A stretch of DNA of 64,000 nt from Aquimarina brevivitae (GTDB lineage Bacteria; Bacteroidota; Bacteroidia; Flavobacteriales; Flavobacteriaceae): NCBI RefSeq assembly GCF_004216895.1, contig NZ_SGXE01000006.1, positions 8,894-72,893 on the forward strand, read 5' to 3'. Each line of letters begins with the position of its first letter. The first letter of the stretch is position 1. Shown in pieces: positions 26,939-37,130 of this stretch. The notes under the pieces are model-generated. The model ran no database searches. It was not told the DNA's origin and saw nothing but the letters and a program-made list of their open reading frames with translations. Made by a program: the position numbers and the translations under genes.

Positions 26939-28219
26939 CTATAACCTCCCGTGTACTTTTTCTTTAAGCACTCCTTTTACATCATAAAGTACTCCATTGT
27001 CATTAAGCAAACTAGATAAAGCAATATTCAAATATTCTTTATGCGCTACGGTGAGTATTATAGCATCGTATTTTTCAGTTGGTAATTCATTTTGGACTTT
27101 TAAATTATATTCCTTTTGAACCTCTTCTGGATTTGCCCAAGGATCATAAACCGTTACATCTGTGCCAAAATCGCTCATATTACGGATCACATCTACAGCT
27201 CTGGTATTACGTACATCAGGACAGTTTTCTTTGAATGTGATTCCTAATACCAATACTTTTGCATTTTTAATACGAATATCATGATTAACCATTAGTTTGA
27301 TCACTTCCGATGCCACATATTGTCCCATACTATCGTTTAACCTTCGTCCGGCTAGTATGATCTCAGGATGATAACCAAACTCTTGAGCTCGCTGAGCTAA
27401 ATAATAAGGATCTACCCCTATACAATGGCCTCCTACTAATCCTGGCTTAAAAGGTAGAAAGTTCCACTTCGTTGCCGCTGCTGCTAAGACCGCGTGGGTG
27501 TCAATATCCATAAGGTTGAAGATCTTTGCTAACTCATTTACAAAAGCAATATTGATATCTCGTTGTGCATTTTCAATAACTTTGGCTGCTTCTGCTGTCT
27601 TGATAGTCGGTGCAAGGTGAGTACCTGCAGTAATCACTGAAGCATACAAATCGTCTACTTTTTTACCAATCTCTGGTGTGGAACCAGAAGTTACTTTCAA
27701 TATTTTATCCACGGTATGTTCTTTATCACCTGGATTAATTCGCTCTGGCGAATAACCCGCAAAAAAGTCTTGATTAAACTTTAATCCACTTAATTTTTCA
27801 AGAACAGGAACACATTCTTCTTCTGTAACTCCAGGATAAACAGTAGACTCATAAATTACAATATCTCCCTTTTTTAATACCTTGCCCACAGTTTCACTCG
27901 ATTTATACAGCGGTGTTAAATCGGGCCGATTATTTTTATCAACCGGGGTTGGTACTGTAATTACATAATAGTTGCAATTTGCAATATCCTCAATCGATGC
28001 GGTACAATACAAACCTACATTTTCGGTATTATCATCTTTTAAAACAGCAGCTAATAACTCATCTTCAACTTCTAAGGTACTATCTTTCCCTGCTTTAAGC
28101 TCCTTGATTCTTTCCGTATTGATATCAAGTCCAACAGTAGTATATTTTGTTGCAAATAACCGTGCCAACGGTAAGCCAACATAACCTAAACCAATTACCG
28201 CAATACTAATTTTCTCCAT
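26939..28219 (-). CDS. Nucleotide sugar dehydrogenase (UDP-HexNAc 6-dehydrogenase type)
   Basis: A 426-residue enzyme of the UDP-glucose/GDP-mannose dehydrogenase superfamily, closest in layout to TviB/WbpO, which oxidises UDP-GlcNAc or UDP-GalNAc to the uronic acid for surface polysaccharide. Seen: NAD site GLGYVGLPLARLFA (9-22), VYESTVYPGVTEEEC, catalytic Cys in GGHCIGVDPYYL, and a C-terminal UDP-binding domain with GITFKENCPDVRNT. It follows the epimerase gene after 12 bp, so the pair would make one activated sugar such as UDP-GalNAcA. Confidence 0.9.
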   Translation of the reverse strand: MEKISIAVIGLGYVGLPLARLFATKYTTVGLDINTERIKELKAGKDSTLEVEDELLAAVLKDDNTENVGLYCTASIEDIANCNYYVITVPTPVDKNNRPDLTPLYKSSETVGKVLKKGDIVIYESTVYPGVTEEECVPVLEKLSGLKFNQDFFAGYSPERINPGDKEHTVDKILKVTSGSTPEIGKKVDDLYASVITAGTHLAPTIKTAEAAKVIENAQRDINIAFVNELAKIFNLMDIDTHAVLAAAATKWNFLPFKPGLVGGHCIGVDPYYLAQRAQEFGYHPEIILAGRRLNDSMGQYVASEVIKLMVNHDIRIKNAKVLVLGITFKENCPDVRNTRAVDVIRNMSDFGTDVTVYDPWANPEEVQKEYNLKVQNELPTEKYDAIILTVAHKEYLNIALSSLLNDNGVLYDVKGVLKEKVHGRL

Positions 28220-28231
28220 AACGTTATATTT

Positions 28232-29239
28232 CTAATTATTCTGCTGCAGGTTATTCCAGTACCACTGTACGGCCTCTTTTAATCCCGCCTTAATATCAAA
28301 CTGGGGGTTATAACCCAGTAGTTTTTTAGCTTTATCCACAGCAGCTAAAGAATGCGGAATATCTCCTTTTCTTTCAGGACCATGTTTTACCACGATATCC
28401 CTAATTTGAGGATCAAATTCTGACAAATATTCTTTTAATAAAGACACCAGTTCATTTAGATCTGTTCTATCGCCATATGCCGTATTATATACTTGATTTA
28501 AAGCCTCTTGATTTGCTGTAACAATAGCCCTAAGATTCATATGTACTACATTATCAATGTAAGTAAAGTCTCTAGAATAGGTACCATCTCCGTTAATTAC
28601 TGGAGACAGATGTTGCATTAACTGCATTACAAATTTAGGAATTACAGCCGCATATGCTCCATTAGGATCTTGCTTTCGCCCAAACACATTAAAGTATCGT
28701 AATCCGATGGTGTCAAGATCATAAGTCTTTTTAAAATTATCTGCATATAATTCGTTGACATACTTTGTGATAGCATAGGGAGATAAAGGTTTTCCTATGT
28801 TTTCTTCTACTTTGGGTAAGGCTTTAGAATCTCCATAAGTTGAGGAGCTTGCGGCATAGATAAAACGTTTCACACCTGCATCCCTGGCCGCAACCAACAT
28901 GTTTAAAAAGCCTCCAACATTAACATCATTACTTGTAATAGGGTCATTAATCGATCTCGGTACAGAGCCAAGCGCAGCTTGATGTAATACAAAATCCACC
29001 TCCATACACGCCTTATGACAATCATCAAGATTTCTGATATCGCCTTCTATAAACTCAAAATTATCTTTGGACAATACTTCTTGCAAGTTCTTTTGGTGAC
29101 CTGTTGCAAAATTATCCATCCCCACTACCTGAGCCCCAGTAGCAATAAGAGTTTCACATAGGTTAGCACCTATAAATCCGGCAGCACCGGTAACAAGGAT
29201 TTTAGAAGAGCCAAGCAGCTCCAGTTCTGATTTATTCAT
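28232..29239 (-). CDS. NAD-dependent UDP-sugar epimerase (TviC/WbpP-like)
   Basis: A 335-residue extended SDR. Seen: [18 protein letters not shown] motif, catalytic Tyr and Lys in [23 protein letters not shown], and a C-terminal sugar-binding part. It probably interconverts UDP-GlcNAc and UDP-GalNAc or their uronic acids at C4 for polysaccharide. The ATG at 29239 (MNKSELELL) is preferred to the frame start at 29305, which would add 22 atypical residues. It is first in the pair with the dehydrogenase. No glycosyltransferases lie next to it. Confidence 0.9.
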   Translation of the reverse strand: MNKSELELLGSSKILVTGAAGFIGANLCETLIATGAQVVGMDNFATGHQKNLQEVLSKDNFEFIEGDIRNLDDCHKACMEVDFVLHQAALGSVPRSINDPITSNDVNVGGFLNMLVAARDAGVKRFIYAASSSTYGDSKALPKVEENIGKPLSPYAITKYVNELYADNFKKTYDLDTIGLRYFNVFGRKQDPNGAYAAVIPKFVMQLMQHLSPVINGDGTYSRDFTYIDNVVHMNLRAIVTANQEALNQVYNTAYGDRTDLNELVSLLKEYLSEFDPQIRDIVVKHGPERKGDIPHSLAAVDKAKKLLGYNPQFDIKAGLKEAVQWYWNNLQQNN

Positions 29240-29387
29240 CGATATCGTATTTAACTCTTCTTTACACCTTATAACTAGTGAAGAGTACCGGCACGAAATT
29301 AACATATAACTACAGAACTGGCAAAAGTGAATTTATTGTATTTTAGAATTTATGCATAAATACTTCTAAATTATTCATATTGACCAT

Positions 29388-31394
29388 CTAATAGCTATGT
29401 AAATTCAATAACGCCTCCTTAAATTGACTTTTGGCAAGATATTGCCGCTCCAATTCTGAATTAAAAGGAATTGGCGTTTCGATACTGCCTACCCGAACGA
29501 TAGCCGCATCCAAAAACTCAAAGCAGTTTTCGTGTAGTATCGCTGAAAGTTCAGAGGCCATACTATTAAACAAGGTATCCTCTTGTAAAATGATAACCTT
29601 ACCTGTTTTTTTAACGGAAGTTATAATCGTATCCAAATCTAATGGCTTTAAACAACGTAAGTCCACCAAATCGGCAGCGATATCTGGTTGTTGATCTAAT
29701 TCCTCCAACGCCCAGTGTACAGCTGCTCCATAAGTTAATATTGTTATATCCGTACCACTTCTTAATACCTTAGCCTCACCTAAAGGTATGGTGTATATAT
29801 CATCAGGAACTTCCTCGCGTATGCTTCGGTATAATGCCTTATGTTCAAAAAACAAAACAGGATTTGGGTCATCAATTGCTGCAGCTAATAACCCCTTAGC
29901 ATCTGCCGGAAACGCAGGATATACCACTTTTAATCCAGGTGTTTTGGTGAACCAGGCCTCATTAGTTTGGCTATGAAAAGGTCCTGCTCCTACCCCTGCT
30001 CCACAAGGCATACGTATAACCACATCCGCTTTTTGACCCCAGCGATAGTTCGACTTGGCCAATAAATTAACAATAGGGTTAAAACCAGAGGACACAAAAT
30101 CTGCAAACTGCATTTCCATCACAGCCTTAAAGTTATTTACAGATAGCCCATAGGCCGCAGCGATTACTGCTGATTCACAAATGGGTGTATTTCGAACTCG
30201 TTCTTTTCCAAATTCATCCACAAACCCTTCTGTAATCTTAAAAACACCACCGTATTCTGCAATATCCTGACCCATAATTACGAGGTTTTCGTGGCGTTGC
30301 ATAGACTGTTTTAAACCATCTGAAATTGCATCGATAAGCCTTTTTTCGCTCGTAGCAGATGAAGGATAAATTTTACTGTATAGATGCTTATGGTAGACAT
30401 CCTCCAATTCAGTTTCTAGATCAGGTGTGATCGTAGGCGCTTCATTGGCTTGTTGCCACTGCTCGTCAATGATACTTTTAAGGGTTTCGTGTATTTTTTT
30501 ATCCTCTTCTTCCGAAAGTACTCCTTCTTGATTTAAAAAAGCTTTAAAATTTTCTATAGGATCTTTCTCTGCCCACTGTTTCATTAATGCATCTGACACA
30601 TATTTGGTTCCACTAGCTTCTTCGTGTCCTCGCATTCTAAAGGTTTTAAATTCTACTAATACGGGTGTTGAATGCTCACGTACTTCAGCACATAACTCCT
30701 CTATGATGTCGTGTACTTCAAGAATATTATTACCATCTACAATTTGAGACTTCATTCCATAACCGGCAGCTCTATCCGCTAAATGCTCACAAGCATATTG
30801 CTCATCAACGGGTGTAGACAATCCATATCCATTATTTTCTATACAAAATAGTACCGGTAACTTCCATACAGAAGCAAGATTCAACGCTTCATGAAAATCG
30901 CCTTCACTAGTGCCGCCCTCTCCAGTAAAAACGACCACTACCTCTTTTTTATCACGTAACTTATTACCAAGCGCAATTCCACAAGCCACTCCTAATTGAG
31001 GCCCTAAGTGCGAAATCATTCCAACGATTTTATATTCTTGTGAACCGAAATGAAAAGAACGGTCTCTACCCTTTGTAAATCCATTAGCCTTTCCTTGCCA
31101 CTGACTAAATAAACGGTGTAGTGGTACATTACGTGTAGTAAAAACACCTAAGTTGCGGTGCATCGGCAAAATGTACTCCTGGGATTGCAAAACAGCGGTA
31201 ACCCCAACTGCAATAGCTTCTTGGCCAATACCGCTAAACCACTTGGATATCTTACCCTGGCGCAGTAAGGTCAACATCTTTTCTTCAATTAGCCTTGGCA
31301 TTAACAGCGATCTATACAATGAAAGTAAAGTCTCTGAAGTATGCTTTGATGTATCGTATGTAATTTTAGTGTGTGGTTGAGGAATTAAGTTCAT
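29388..31394 (-). CDS. 2-oxoacid dehydrogenase E1, fused alpha and beta subunits
   Basis: A 668-residue thiamine diphosphate enzyme, first component of a branched-chain-type 2-oxoacid dehydrogenase complex. The alpha half (1 to about 325) has the ThDP motif GEGGTSEGDFHEALN ... CIENN; the beta half (about 340-668) starts SEKRLIDAISDGL and has GQDIAEYGGVF, ADFVSSGFNPIVN and the C-terminal transketolase domain. Such fusions are common in Bacteroidetes. E2 and E3 are not in the window. A possible -7 TACATTTA lies just upstream on the minus strand. Confidence 0.92.
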   Translation of the reverse strand: MNLIPQPHTKITYDTSKHTSETLLSLYRSLLMPRLIEEKMLTLLRQGKISKWFSGIGQEAIAVGVTAVLQSQEYILPMHRNLGVFTTRNVPLHRLFSQWQGKANGFTKGRDRSFHFGSQEYKIVGMISHLGPQLGVACGIALGNKLRDKKEVVVVFTGEGGTSEGDFHEALNLASVWKLPVLFCIENNGYGLSTPVDEQYACEHLADRAAGYGMKSQIVDGNNILEVHDIIEELCAEVREHSTPVLVEFKTFRMRGHEEASGTKYVSDALMKQWAEKDPIENFKAFLNQEGVLSEEEDKKIHETLKSIIDEQWQQANEAPTITPDLETELEDVYHKHLYSKIYPSSATSEKRLIDAISDGLKQSMQRHENLVIMGQDIAEYGGVFKITEGFVDEFGKERVRNTPICESAVIAAAYGLSVNNFKAVMEMQFADFVSSGFNPIVNLLAKSNYRWGQKADVVIRMPCGAGVGAGPFHSQTNEAWFTKTPGLKVVYPAFPADAKGLLAAAIDDPNPVLFFEHKALYRSIREEVPDDIYTIPLGEAKVLRSGTDITILTYGAAVHWALEELDQQPDIAADLVDLRCLKPLDLDTIITSVKKTGKVIILQEDTLFNSMASELSAILHENCFEFLDAAIVRVGSIETPIPFNSELERQYLAKSQFKEALLNLHSY

Positions 31395-31544
31395 ATTGGG
31401 TTTGTTATTTACGTAAATGTACTATAAATTAGAAGAGATATAAAGTTCAATTCTCAATTTTATTACATACTTAATAATTTTAGAGTTGTTTTATTAAGAA
31501 TAATTAAATTTAATAACAAATTACCGCCATCCTTTATAAATGCG

Positions 31545-31552
31545 TAATTTTG
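31545..31552 (+). promoter_or_regulatory. -7 promoter box of the 2OG oxygenase operon
   Basis: TAATTTTG, exact match to TAnnTTTG, about 58 bp before the ATG. The preceding 100 bp is very AT-rich with no clear TTG. Confidence 0.5.
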
Positions 31553-31609
31553 CATTTTCAGGTTTATTAGTAAAAACCTAGTAGTACACATAATTTTAAT
31601 ACTGAATTA

Positions 31610-32563
31610 ATGAATAATATACCTAGTGTTGATCTTGCGGATTTTTTATCAGATGATCCTAATAGAAAACAAAAGTTTGTGAATGAAATCGGTAAGGCTT
31701 ATGAAGATATTGGTTTTGTTGCACTCAAAAATCATTTCCTAGATGATCAGTTAGTAGATAATTTATATAAAGAGGTAAAAGCTTTTTTCGATCTTCCGGT
31801 AGCTGTGAAGAAGAAATATGAAATTGAAGGTCTCGGTGGACAGAGAGGATATACCGCATTTGGTAAAGAACACGCTAAGGGCAAAAAAGAAGGCGATTTA
31901 AAAGAGTTTTGGCACTTTGGTCAAGAACCTGATGCTGACGCTAACCTTTCTGAAGAATATCCTGAAAATGTACAGGTTGAAGAACTGGAGCATTTTAACA
32001 AAACGGGTATGCAGGCCTATAAAATGTTAGAAAAAACCGGAATCTATGTACTTAGAGCTTTGGCTTTGTATATTGGATTGGATGAGCATTATTTTGATCA
32101 TTGGGCAAGCAACGGCAATAGTATTTTGAGACCGATACATTACCCACCTATACAAGAAGAACCAAAAGGAGCTGTTAGAGCCGGTGCTCACGGTGATATT
32201 AATTTAATTACCCTGCTAATGGGAGCCTCTACAGGTGGCTTGCAAGTACAGCGCAAAGATGGAGAATGGATTGATGCAATACCCCAAGAAGATGAGTTGG
32301 TCATAAACGTTGGTGATATGTTAGAGCGGCATACAAACAACAAACTAAGATCGACCATTCACCGTGTTATTAACCCTCCTAAAGAAGAATGGAGTAAACC
32401 AAGATATTCCATTCCATTTTTTATGCACCCAAGAAGTGACATGAAACTGAATTGTCTTGAAGAATGTATTACAGAAGACAATCCTAAACAATACGAAGAT
32501 ATTACAGCTGGTGAGTTTTTACATCAACGACTCGTTGAGATCGGCTTAATTAAAAGTAAATAA
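31610..32563 (+). CDS. 2-oxoglutarate/Fe(II) oxygenase, isopenicillin-N-synthase-like
   Basis: A 317-residue protein with an N-terminal DIOX_N domain (IPSVDLADFL, about 4-120) and the double-stranded beta-helix core. Iron ligands are visible as H-x-D in AHGDINLITLL and the distal His in STIHRVINP; the 2OG-anchoring RxS follows in RYSIPFF. Family members hydroxylate or desaturate small molecules; substrate unknown. It is followed after 1 bp by the SUI1-like gene. Confidence 0.9.
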   Translation: MNNIPSVDLADFLSDDPNRKQKFVNEIGKAYEDIGFVALKNHFLDDQLVDNLYKEVKAFFDLPVAVKKKYEIEGLGGQRGYTAFGKEHAKGKKEGDLKEFWHFGQEPDADANLSEEYPENVQVEELEHFNKTGMQAYKMLEKTGIYVLRALALYIGLDEHYFDHWASNGNSILRPIHYPPIQEEPKGAVRAGAHGDINLITLLMGASTGGLQVQRKDGEWIDAIPQEDELVINVGDMLERHTNNKLRSTIHRVINPPKEEWSKPRYSIPFFMHPRSDMKLNCLEECITEDNPKQYEDITAGEFLHQRLVEIGLIKSK

Positions 32564-32564
32564 A

Positions 32565-32891
32565 ATGGACTTAAAGGATCAACTAAAGAATTTATTTCCT
32601 GAGCACGAATTTAAAGAAGAAGAAAAGACACCTGATACTGATAAAATATGGATGCAAGACGATCCTATTTTATGCAAATATGAAAAGAGAAAAGGTAAAC
32701 CTGTTACTATACTCGATGGCTATACAGGGGCAGATGGAGACTTCAAAAAACTAGCAAAAGAAATTAAAACAACATTAGGTGTTGGTGGTAGTTTTAAAAA
32801 CGAAACCATAATTATTCAAGGAGACTACCGCCAAGAAATTATGGAAATTCTTAAAGACAAAGGGTTTAAGGTTAAAAGAGTAGGTGGATAA
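32565..32891 (+). CDS. SUI1/YciH-like translation initiation factor
   Basis: A 108-residue protein whose C-terminal part (about 47-108) has the eIF1/SUI1 fold: KRKGKPVTILDGYTG, LGVGGSFKNETIIIQGDYR and the final GFKVKRVGG. Bacterial YciH discriminates against non-canonical initiation. It sits 1 bp after the oxygenase gene and 26 bp before the DUF1835 gene. Confidence 0.93.
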   Translation: MDLKDQLKNLFPEHEFKEEEKTPDTDKIWMQDDPILCKYEKRKGKPVTILDGYTGADGDFKKLAKEIKTTLGVGGSFKNETIIIQGDYRQEIMEILKDKGFKVKRVGG

Positions 32892-32917
32892 ATAATAACG
32901 GTATCAAAACATTTTAA

Positions 32918-33850
32918 TTGGGGCATCACACATTACATATTCTTAACGGGGATAGCCTAAAAGCTAATTTAGAAGCTTTTAATTTCGTAGAAGGTCAAAC
33001 CAAGATTTGGAGAGAAATACTCTGTGAAGGGCCCACTCATACCGTATTAGAATCCGAAGCGTCTTTACAAAAGCGCGCAAATTTTTTACAGAGATACTAC
33101 CGTATTTCTAAAGATGATTATCGTCAAAAATTTAGTAGCGAGTTACATTCCTATAAACCAAATAGCCAATATGATGAAATAATATTATGGTTTGAGTATG
33201 ATCTGTTCTGCCATATTAATATGATTGCTGCTATTAGTTTTTTACTTAGAAATAACATCCAAGCGCCAAAATTTTCACTGGTTTGCTCCGGTAGAGTGAA
33301 GAATGAAGTTCTGGGTTTATCAGAACTAAATAAAACTCAACTCCGGCAACATTTTATAAATAGAACAGAACTCTCCACAGACGATTTAGAATTTGCAGAT
33401 TATTTATGGACTATTTATTGCGAGAGTGATCCCCAGCGTTTTGTAGGGCAAATCAAAAAAAACACCTCTTTTGAATACATGAGTATTTGCCTCAGAGCAC
33501 ACTTACAACGTTTCCCCAATATGCTTACCGGTTTAAATGTGCTGGAACACAATATCCTTAAAATGATTCAGCAGCATCAAATACTCAATACAAAACAATT
33601 ATTGGGCTATGCCCTGGAATATCAAGGCTATTATGGTTACGGGGATATGCAAATGAAAAGAGTTATTGCTCGACTTTTTCAATTTTTAAACCAAACCAAA
33701 GAACGTTTATTATTATCTGAACGAGGTAAGCTTGCAGTGGCAGAAAAAAAGAATTTTTATAACACCCAAAAGTTGGAATGGTACTATGGAGGGGTTAAAA
33801 AGTATGACTACTTATATGATTATGAAAGTCATAAATTATTAAAGTTATAG
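32918..33850 (+). CDS. DUF1835 domain-containing protein
   Basis: A 310-residue protein. The N-terminal HTLHILNGDSL and WREILCEGPT, then LWFEYDLFCHINM are the DUF1835 hallmarks; the C-terminal part (about 170-310) fits DUF3658-type helices. Function unknown; a nucleotide-binding fold is suspected. The start is a TTG at 32918, the only one placing the conserved HILNGDSL at the N-terminus. Followed after 1 bp by the nucleoside phosphorylase, so co-translated. Confidence 0.85.
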   Translation: MGHHTLHILNGDSLKANLEAFNFVEGQTKIWREILCEGPTHTVLESEASLQKRANFLQRYYRISKDDYRQKFSSELHSYKPNSQYDEIILWFEYDLFCHINMIAAISFLLRNNIQAPKFSLVCSGRVKNEVLGLSELNKTQLRQHFINRTELSTDDLEFADYLWTIYCESDPQRFVGQIKKNTSFEYMSICLRAHLQRFPNMLTGLNVLEHNILKMIQQHQILNTKQLLGYALEYQGYYGYGDMQMKRVIARLFQFLNQTKERLLLSERGKLAVAEKKNFYNTQKLEWYYGGVKKYDYLYDYESHKLLKL

Positions 33851-33851
33851 T

Positions 33852-34727
33852 ATGAGAATAGCAGAATCTGAATTAATTCTGAATAAAGATGGCAGCATAT
33901 ATCATCTTAATCTTTTACCAGAACATATTGCAAACACTGTAATAACGGTTGGTGATCCAGATCGAGTAAGTCAAGTCACTTCGTATTTCGATGAAATAGA
34001 ATTCACGATCCGAAAGCGAGAATTTTTTACACAAACAGGATATTATCAAGGTGAAAGATTGACCGTAATTTCTACAGGAATTGGAACGGATAATATAGAT
34101 ATTGTACTCAACGAATTAGATGCCTTGGTAAATATTGATTTTACCCAAAGAACGATCAAAAAAGAAGCAACTGCTCTCAATATCATCAGAATTGGAACTA
34201 CAGGTGCTATTCAAAAACATATAGCAGTAGATAGTTTTATCGCTTCTGAAATAGGAATAGGGTTTGACAATTTGCTTCATTTTTATCAAAGCGATGACAT
34301 ACAGGATCTAAAGTTAGCTTCAGATTTGGGTAAATATCTAACATGGGACGCTGCAAAAGCACCTTATGCTGTACATTGGGATGAGAACTTAGGCGCTCAC
34401 TTTGTGGATAAAAATGTTCACAAAGGAATTACGATGACTAACGCAGGTTTTTATGGTCCGCAAGGTAGAGTTTTGCGAGCACCACTTAAAGACACTAATT
34501 TAAATCATAAAATAGAAGCTTATTCGTACAAAGATAAGTTGATTACTAACTTAGAAATGGAAACTGCTGGCATCTATGGATTAGCCAAACTACTTGGTCA
34601 TAAGGCAATTTCTATGAATGTAGTGTTAGCTAACCGACCATTGGGCAAATTTAGTACGGATCCTAAAGAAGCGGTAGATCGTCTCATCCGTTTTTGTCTC
34701 GAAAAAATTGCGAGTTATCCTCACTAG
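33852..34727 (+). CDS. Nucleoside phosphorylase (uridine phosphorylase-like)
   Basis: A 291-residue NP-I family enzyme, splitting nucleosides with phosphate in salvage. Seen: TVGDPDRVSQV (phosphate loop), STGIGTDNIDIVL, IIRIGTTGAIQ, and NLEMETAGIYGLAKLLGHKA with the ribose-binding Met-Glu. Sequence resembles uridine phosphorylase, but base specificity is not certain. It follows the DUF1835 gene by 1 bp. Confidence 0.9.
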   Translation: MRIAESELILNKDGSIYHLNLLPEHIANTVITVGDPDRVSQVTSYFDEIEFTIRKREFFTQTGYYQGERLTVISTGIGTDNIDIVLNELDALVNIDFTQRTIKKEATALNIIRIGTTGAIQKHIAVDSFIASEIGIGFDNLLHFYQSDDIQDLKLASDLGKYLTWDAAKAPYAVHWDENLGAHFVDKNVHKGITMTNAGFYGPQGRVLRAPLKDTNLNHKIEAYSYKDKLITNLEMETAGIYGLAKLLGHKAISMNVVLANRPLGKFSTDPKEAVDRLIRFCLEKIASYPH

Positions 34728-34778
34728 ATTTAACGATAATTTAAACACCATCGATATTGCGATCATTTAATTTGTACT

Positions 34779-36848
34779 ATGCGCAATAAACAGATCCCAT
34801 TACTCAATAGAGATATCAATTGGCTCAGTTTTAACAAAAGAGTTCTTCAGGAGGCCGAAGACACTAAAAATCCTTTGTTTGAAAGACTTAGGTTCTTAGC
34901 AATATATTCTTCAAACCTAGATGAATTTTTTAGAGTGCGGGTGGCTAGGTTAAGACAGATAAAGTCTGTAGACAAGAAAATCCGAAAAAAACTAGCTTTA
35001 AAACCTTCTAAAGAAGTAAAAAAGATTGTCAAAATTGTAAAAAAACAACTTCACGAATTTGGTGTTATTTTCAATACCAAAATTATTCCCGAACTGGCAT
35101 CAAACGGAATTTATATTCTTTCCGAAAAAAAGTTTACAGATCCCCAAAAAGCATTTGCTAAGGCGTATTTTAATGATAGTATTTTACCCTATCTGACAGT
35201 AAACATAATAGATTTAAGTCAAGAAGCAACACCTTTTTTACAAAACAATAAACTCTACTTTGTAGTAATTTTTGATCAAAACGATAAGGTAGGAATTGTA
35301 AACATACCGGTTGATCATTTGGGTCGGTTTATACAATTTCCGACACATCATGGCAAACATTATATTGCATTTATAGATGACCTTATCCAATATAACATCC
35401 AACAGGTATTCAATGACGTCGAAGTTAAAATGTGTTATCAAATAAAACTCTCCAGAGATGCACAACTCTACATTGAAGATGAATTTAAAGGAGAGCTGGC
35501 AGATCAAATTAAGGAATCCTTAAGCAAAAGGATCACCGGGCAGCCCACACGATTGTTGTATGATGCTAGCATGCCCGAAAATTTAGTTAAAAAAATAAGA
35601 AAGCTTTTTGGACTAGGTAAGATCGACATGGTTCCTGGAGGTCAATATCATAATTTTAGTGATTTTTTTTCATTTCCAGATCCTACTGATAACCAAACCC
35701 TTCATTTTTCTAAAGAGCAACCAATTATTCACAACAATTTTACGAAACCACAAGACCTATTTCAGCTCATTAGTAAAAGAGATCAACTCTTGCATTTTCC
35801 TTATATGTCCTTTGACCACGTACAGGATTTTATTGCATTGGCGGCTACGGATAGGCATACGACAGAAATCAAGATTTCTCTCTACCGTATCGCCGAAGAG
35901 TCCGCACTAACTTCTGCGCTATTAACAGCCTTAGCAAATGGTAAGAAAGTTACGGTATTTGTAGAAGTAAAAGCTCGCTTTGATGAAAAAAACAATCTAA
36001 AATGGGGAGAAATATTAGCTAACAAAGGCGCAGAAGTTCATTACAGTTATCCAAAAATAAAAGTACATTCCAAAATACTTCTTGTACATCGAATAGAAAA
36101 TAATAAAGAAGTATCCTATGGGTATATAGGTACAGGAAATTTTAATGCTAAAACCGCAAAAATATATTGCGATCACGGATTATTTACTAAAGATGAAAGG
36201 GTCACCAAGGAACTTCAACTGGTATTTGACATTCTATCAGGATCCACAAATCAACCATCCTTAAAACATTTGACGGTTTCTCCCTATACCACGCGCTTGC
36301 AATTTAATACGTTAATTGACCGAGAAATAGAAAACGCTGGTAATGGACGCATAGCATTTATCAAAGCCAAATTAAATAGTTTAGAAGACCCGGAAATTAT
36401 TAGTAAATTATATGAAGCTAGCAAGGCTGGCGTTACTATTAAGTTAGTCGTTAGAGGGTTTTGTTGTTTAGTACCTAATGATCCTATACATAGCAAGAAT
36501 ATTAAAGCAATAAGTATCGTTGACCGTTATCTAGAACACGGAAGAATCTATAGTTTTGCTAATGGTGGTAAAATTAAAACCTTTATTGGAAGTGCTGATT
36601 GGATGGTACGTAATTTGGACAAAAGAATTGAAGTGCTTACCCCTATCTATAATCAGGATTTAAAAGAAGAGCTCAATACTATCCTTGACCTACAGTTAGC
36701 AGATAATGTTAAGGCCAGGCTGCACGACGATATGGGATTAAATAGGTACGTTAGAAGGAAAAATGAGGACAAAAAAATAAGGTCCCAAAAAGAAATTAGA
36801 ACCTTTTTAAAAACAACACATAAAGTGCATCAGCTACTAACCAAATAA
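34779..36848 (+). CDS. ppk1: Polyphosphate kinase 1
   Basis: Makes polyphosphate from ATP at the membrane. The 689-residue enzyme has the N-terminal domain (NRDINWLSFNKRVLQEA), head domain, and two PLD-like catalytic domains: the first with the autophosphorylated His in IKVHSKILLVHR, then IGTGNFNAKTAKIYCDHGLFT; the second with VRGFCCLVP and the FIGSADWMVRNLDKRIEVL motif. It lies 51 bp after the phosphorylase gene on the same strand. Its last 12 bp overlap a convergent 48-residue ORF. Confidence 0.96.
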   Translation: MRNKQIPLLNRDINWLSFNKRVLQEAEDTKNPLFERLRFLAIYSSNLDEFFRVRVARLRQIKSVDKKIRKKLALKPSKEVKKIVKIVKKQLHEFGVIFNTKIIPELASNGIYILSEKKFTDPQKAFAKAYFNDSILPYLTVNIIDLSQEATPFLQNNKLYFVVIFDQNDKVGIVNIPVDHLGRFIQFPTHHGKHYIAFIDDLIQYNIQQVFNDVEVKMCYQIKLSRDAQLYIEDEFKGELADQIKESLSKRITGQPTRLLYDASMPENLVKKIRKLFGLGKIDMVPGGQYHNFSDFFSFPDPTDNQTLHFSKEQPIIHNNFTKPQDLFQLISKRDQLLHFPYMSFDHVQDFIALAATDRHTTEIKISLYRIAEESALTSALLTALANGKKVTVFVEVKARFDEKNNLKWGEILANKGAEVHYSYPKIKVHSKILLVHRIENNKEVSYGYIGTGNFNAKTAKIYCDHGLFTKDERVTKELQLVFDILSGSTNQPSLKHLTVSPYTTRLQFNTLIDREIENAGNGRIAFIKAKLNSLEDPEIISKLYEASKAGVTIKLVVRGFCCLVPNDPIHSKNIKAISIVDRYLEHGRIYSFANGGKIKTFIGSADWMVRNLDKRIEVLTPIYNQDLKEELNTILDLQLADNVKARLHDDMGLNRYVRRKNEDKKIRSQKEIRTFLKTTHKVHQLLTK

Positions 36849-36983
36849 TACTTTAAGGCTTAAAAATAAATTGGTGATCAGTAGAATTGCAATAAAAACA
36901 ACAATTCCATTCTCTAAGGTATTGTCTTTTAATTTTGCAACTTTTACTAATGCTTGTCTGTTCTTAAAAAAATTCTTTTTCAT
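36837..36983 (-). CDS. 48-residue membrane microprotein (predicted)
   Basis: MKKNFFKNRQALVKVAKLKD followed by a single hydrophobic helix (about 27-43) and a short tail: 48 residues, basic N-terminus, topology inside-to-outside. It overlaps the ppk1 3' end by 12 bp in the opposite direction. An AATCTTTG box (one mismatch to TAnnTTTG) sits 2 nt before the ATG. Coding status rests on the membrane-protein pattern and promoter-like box only. Confidence 0.5.
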   Translation of the reverse strand: MKKNFFKNRQALVKVAKLKDNTLENGIVVFIAILLITNLFLSLKVLFG

Positions 36984-37130
36984 AGCAAAGATTGTGTTTA
37001 AATTGGGCTATATTATTTTTCAAATGTAGTTTCTTATTCAGAGAACTGTTCAAATATAATAAAAAAATTCATAACTCATCGTTAAAATTCATATTTTATC
37101 GATGAAATACACATCAAAAAGCAATTTTTT

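Noticed and set aside
29239..29305. 22-residue N-terminal extension of the UDP-sugar epimerase
   Set aside because: The Rossmann motif normally lies close to the N-terminus; the ATG at 29239 fits the family.
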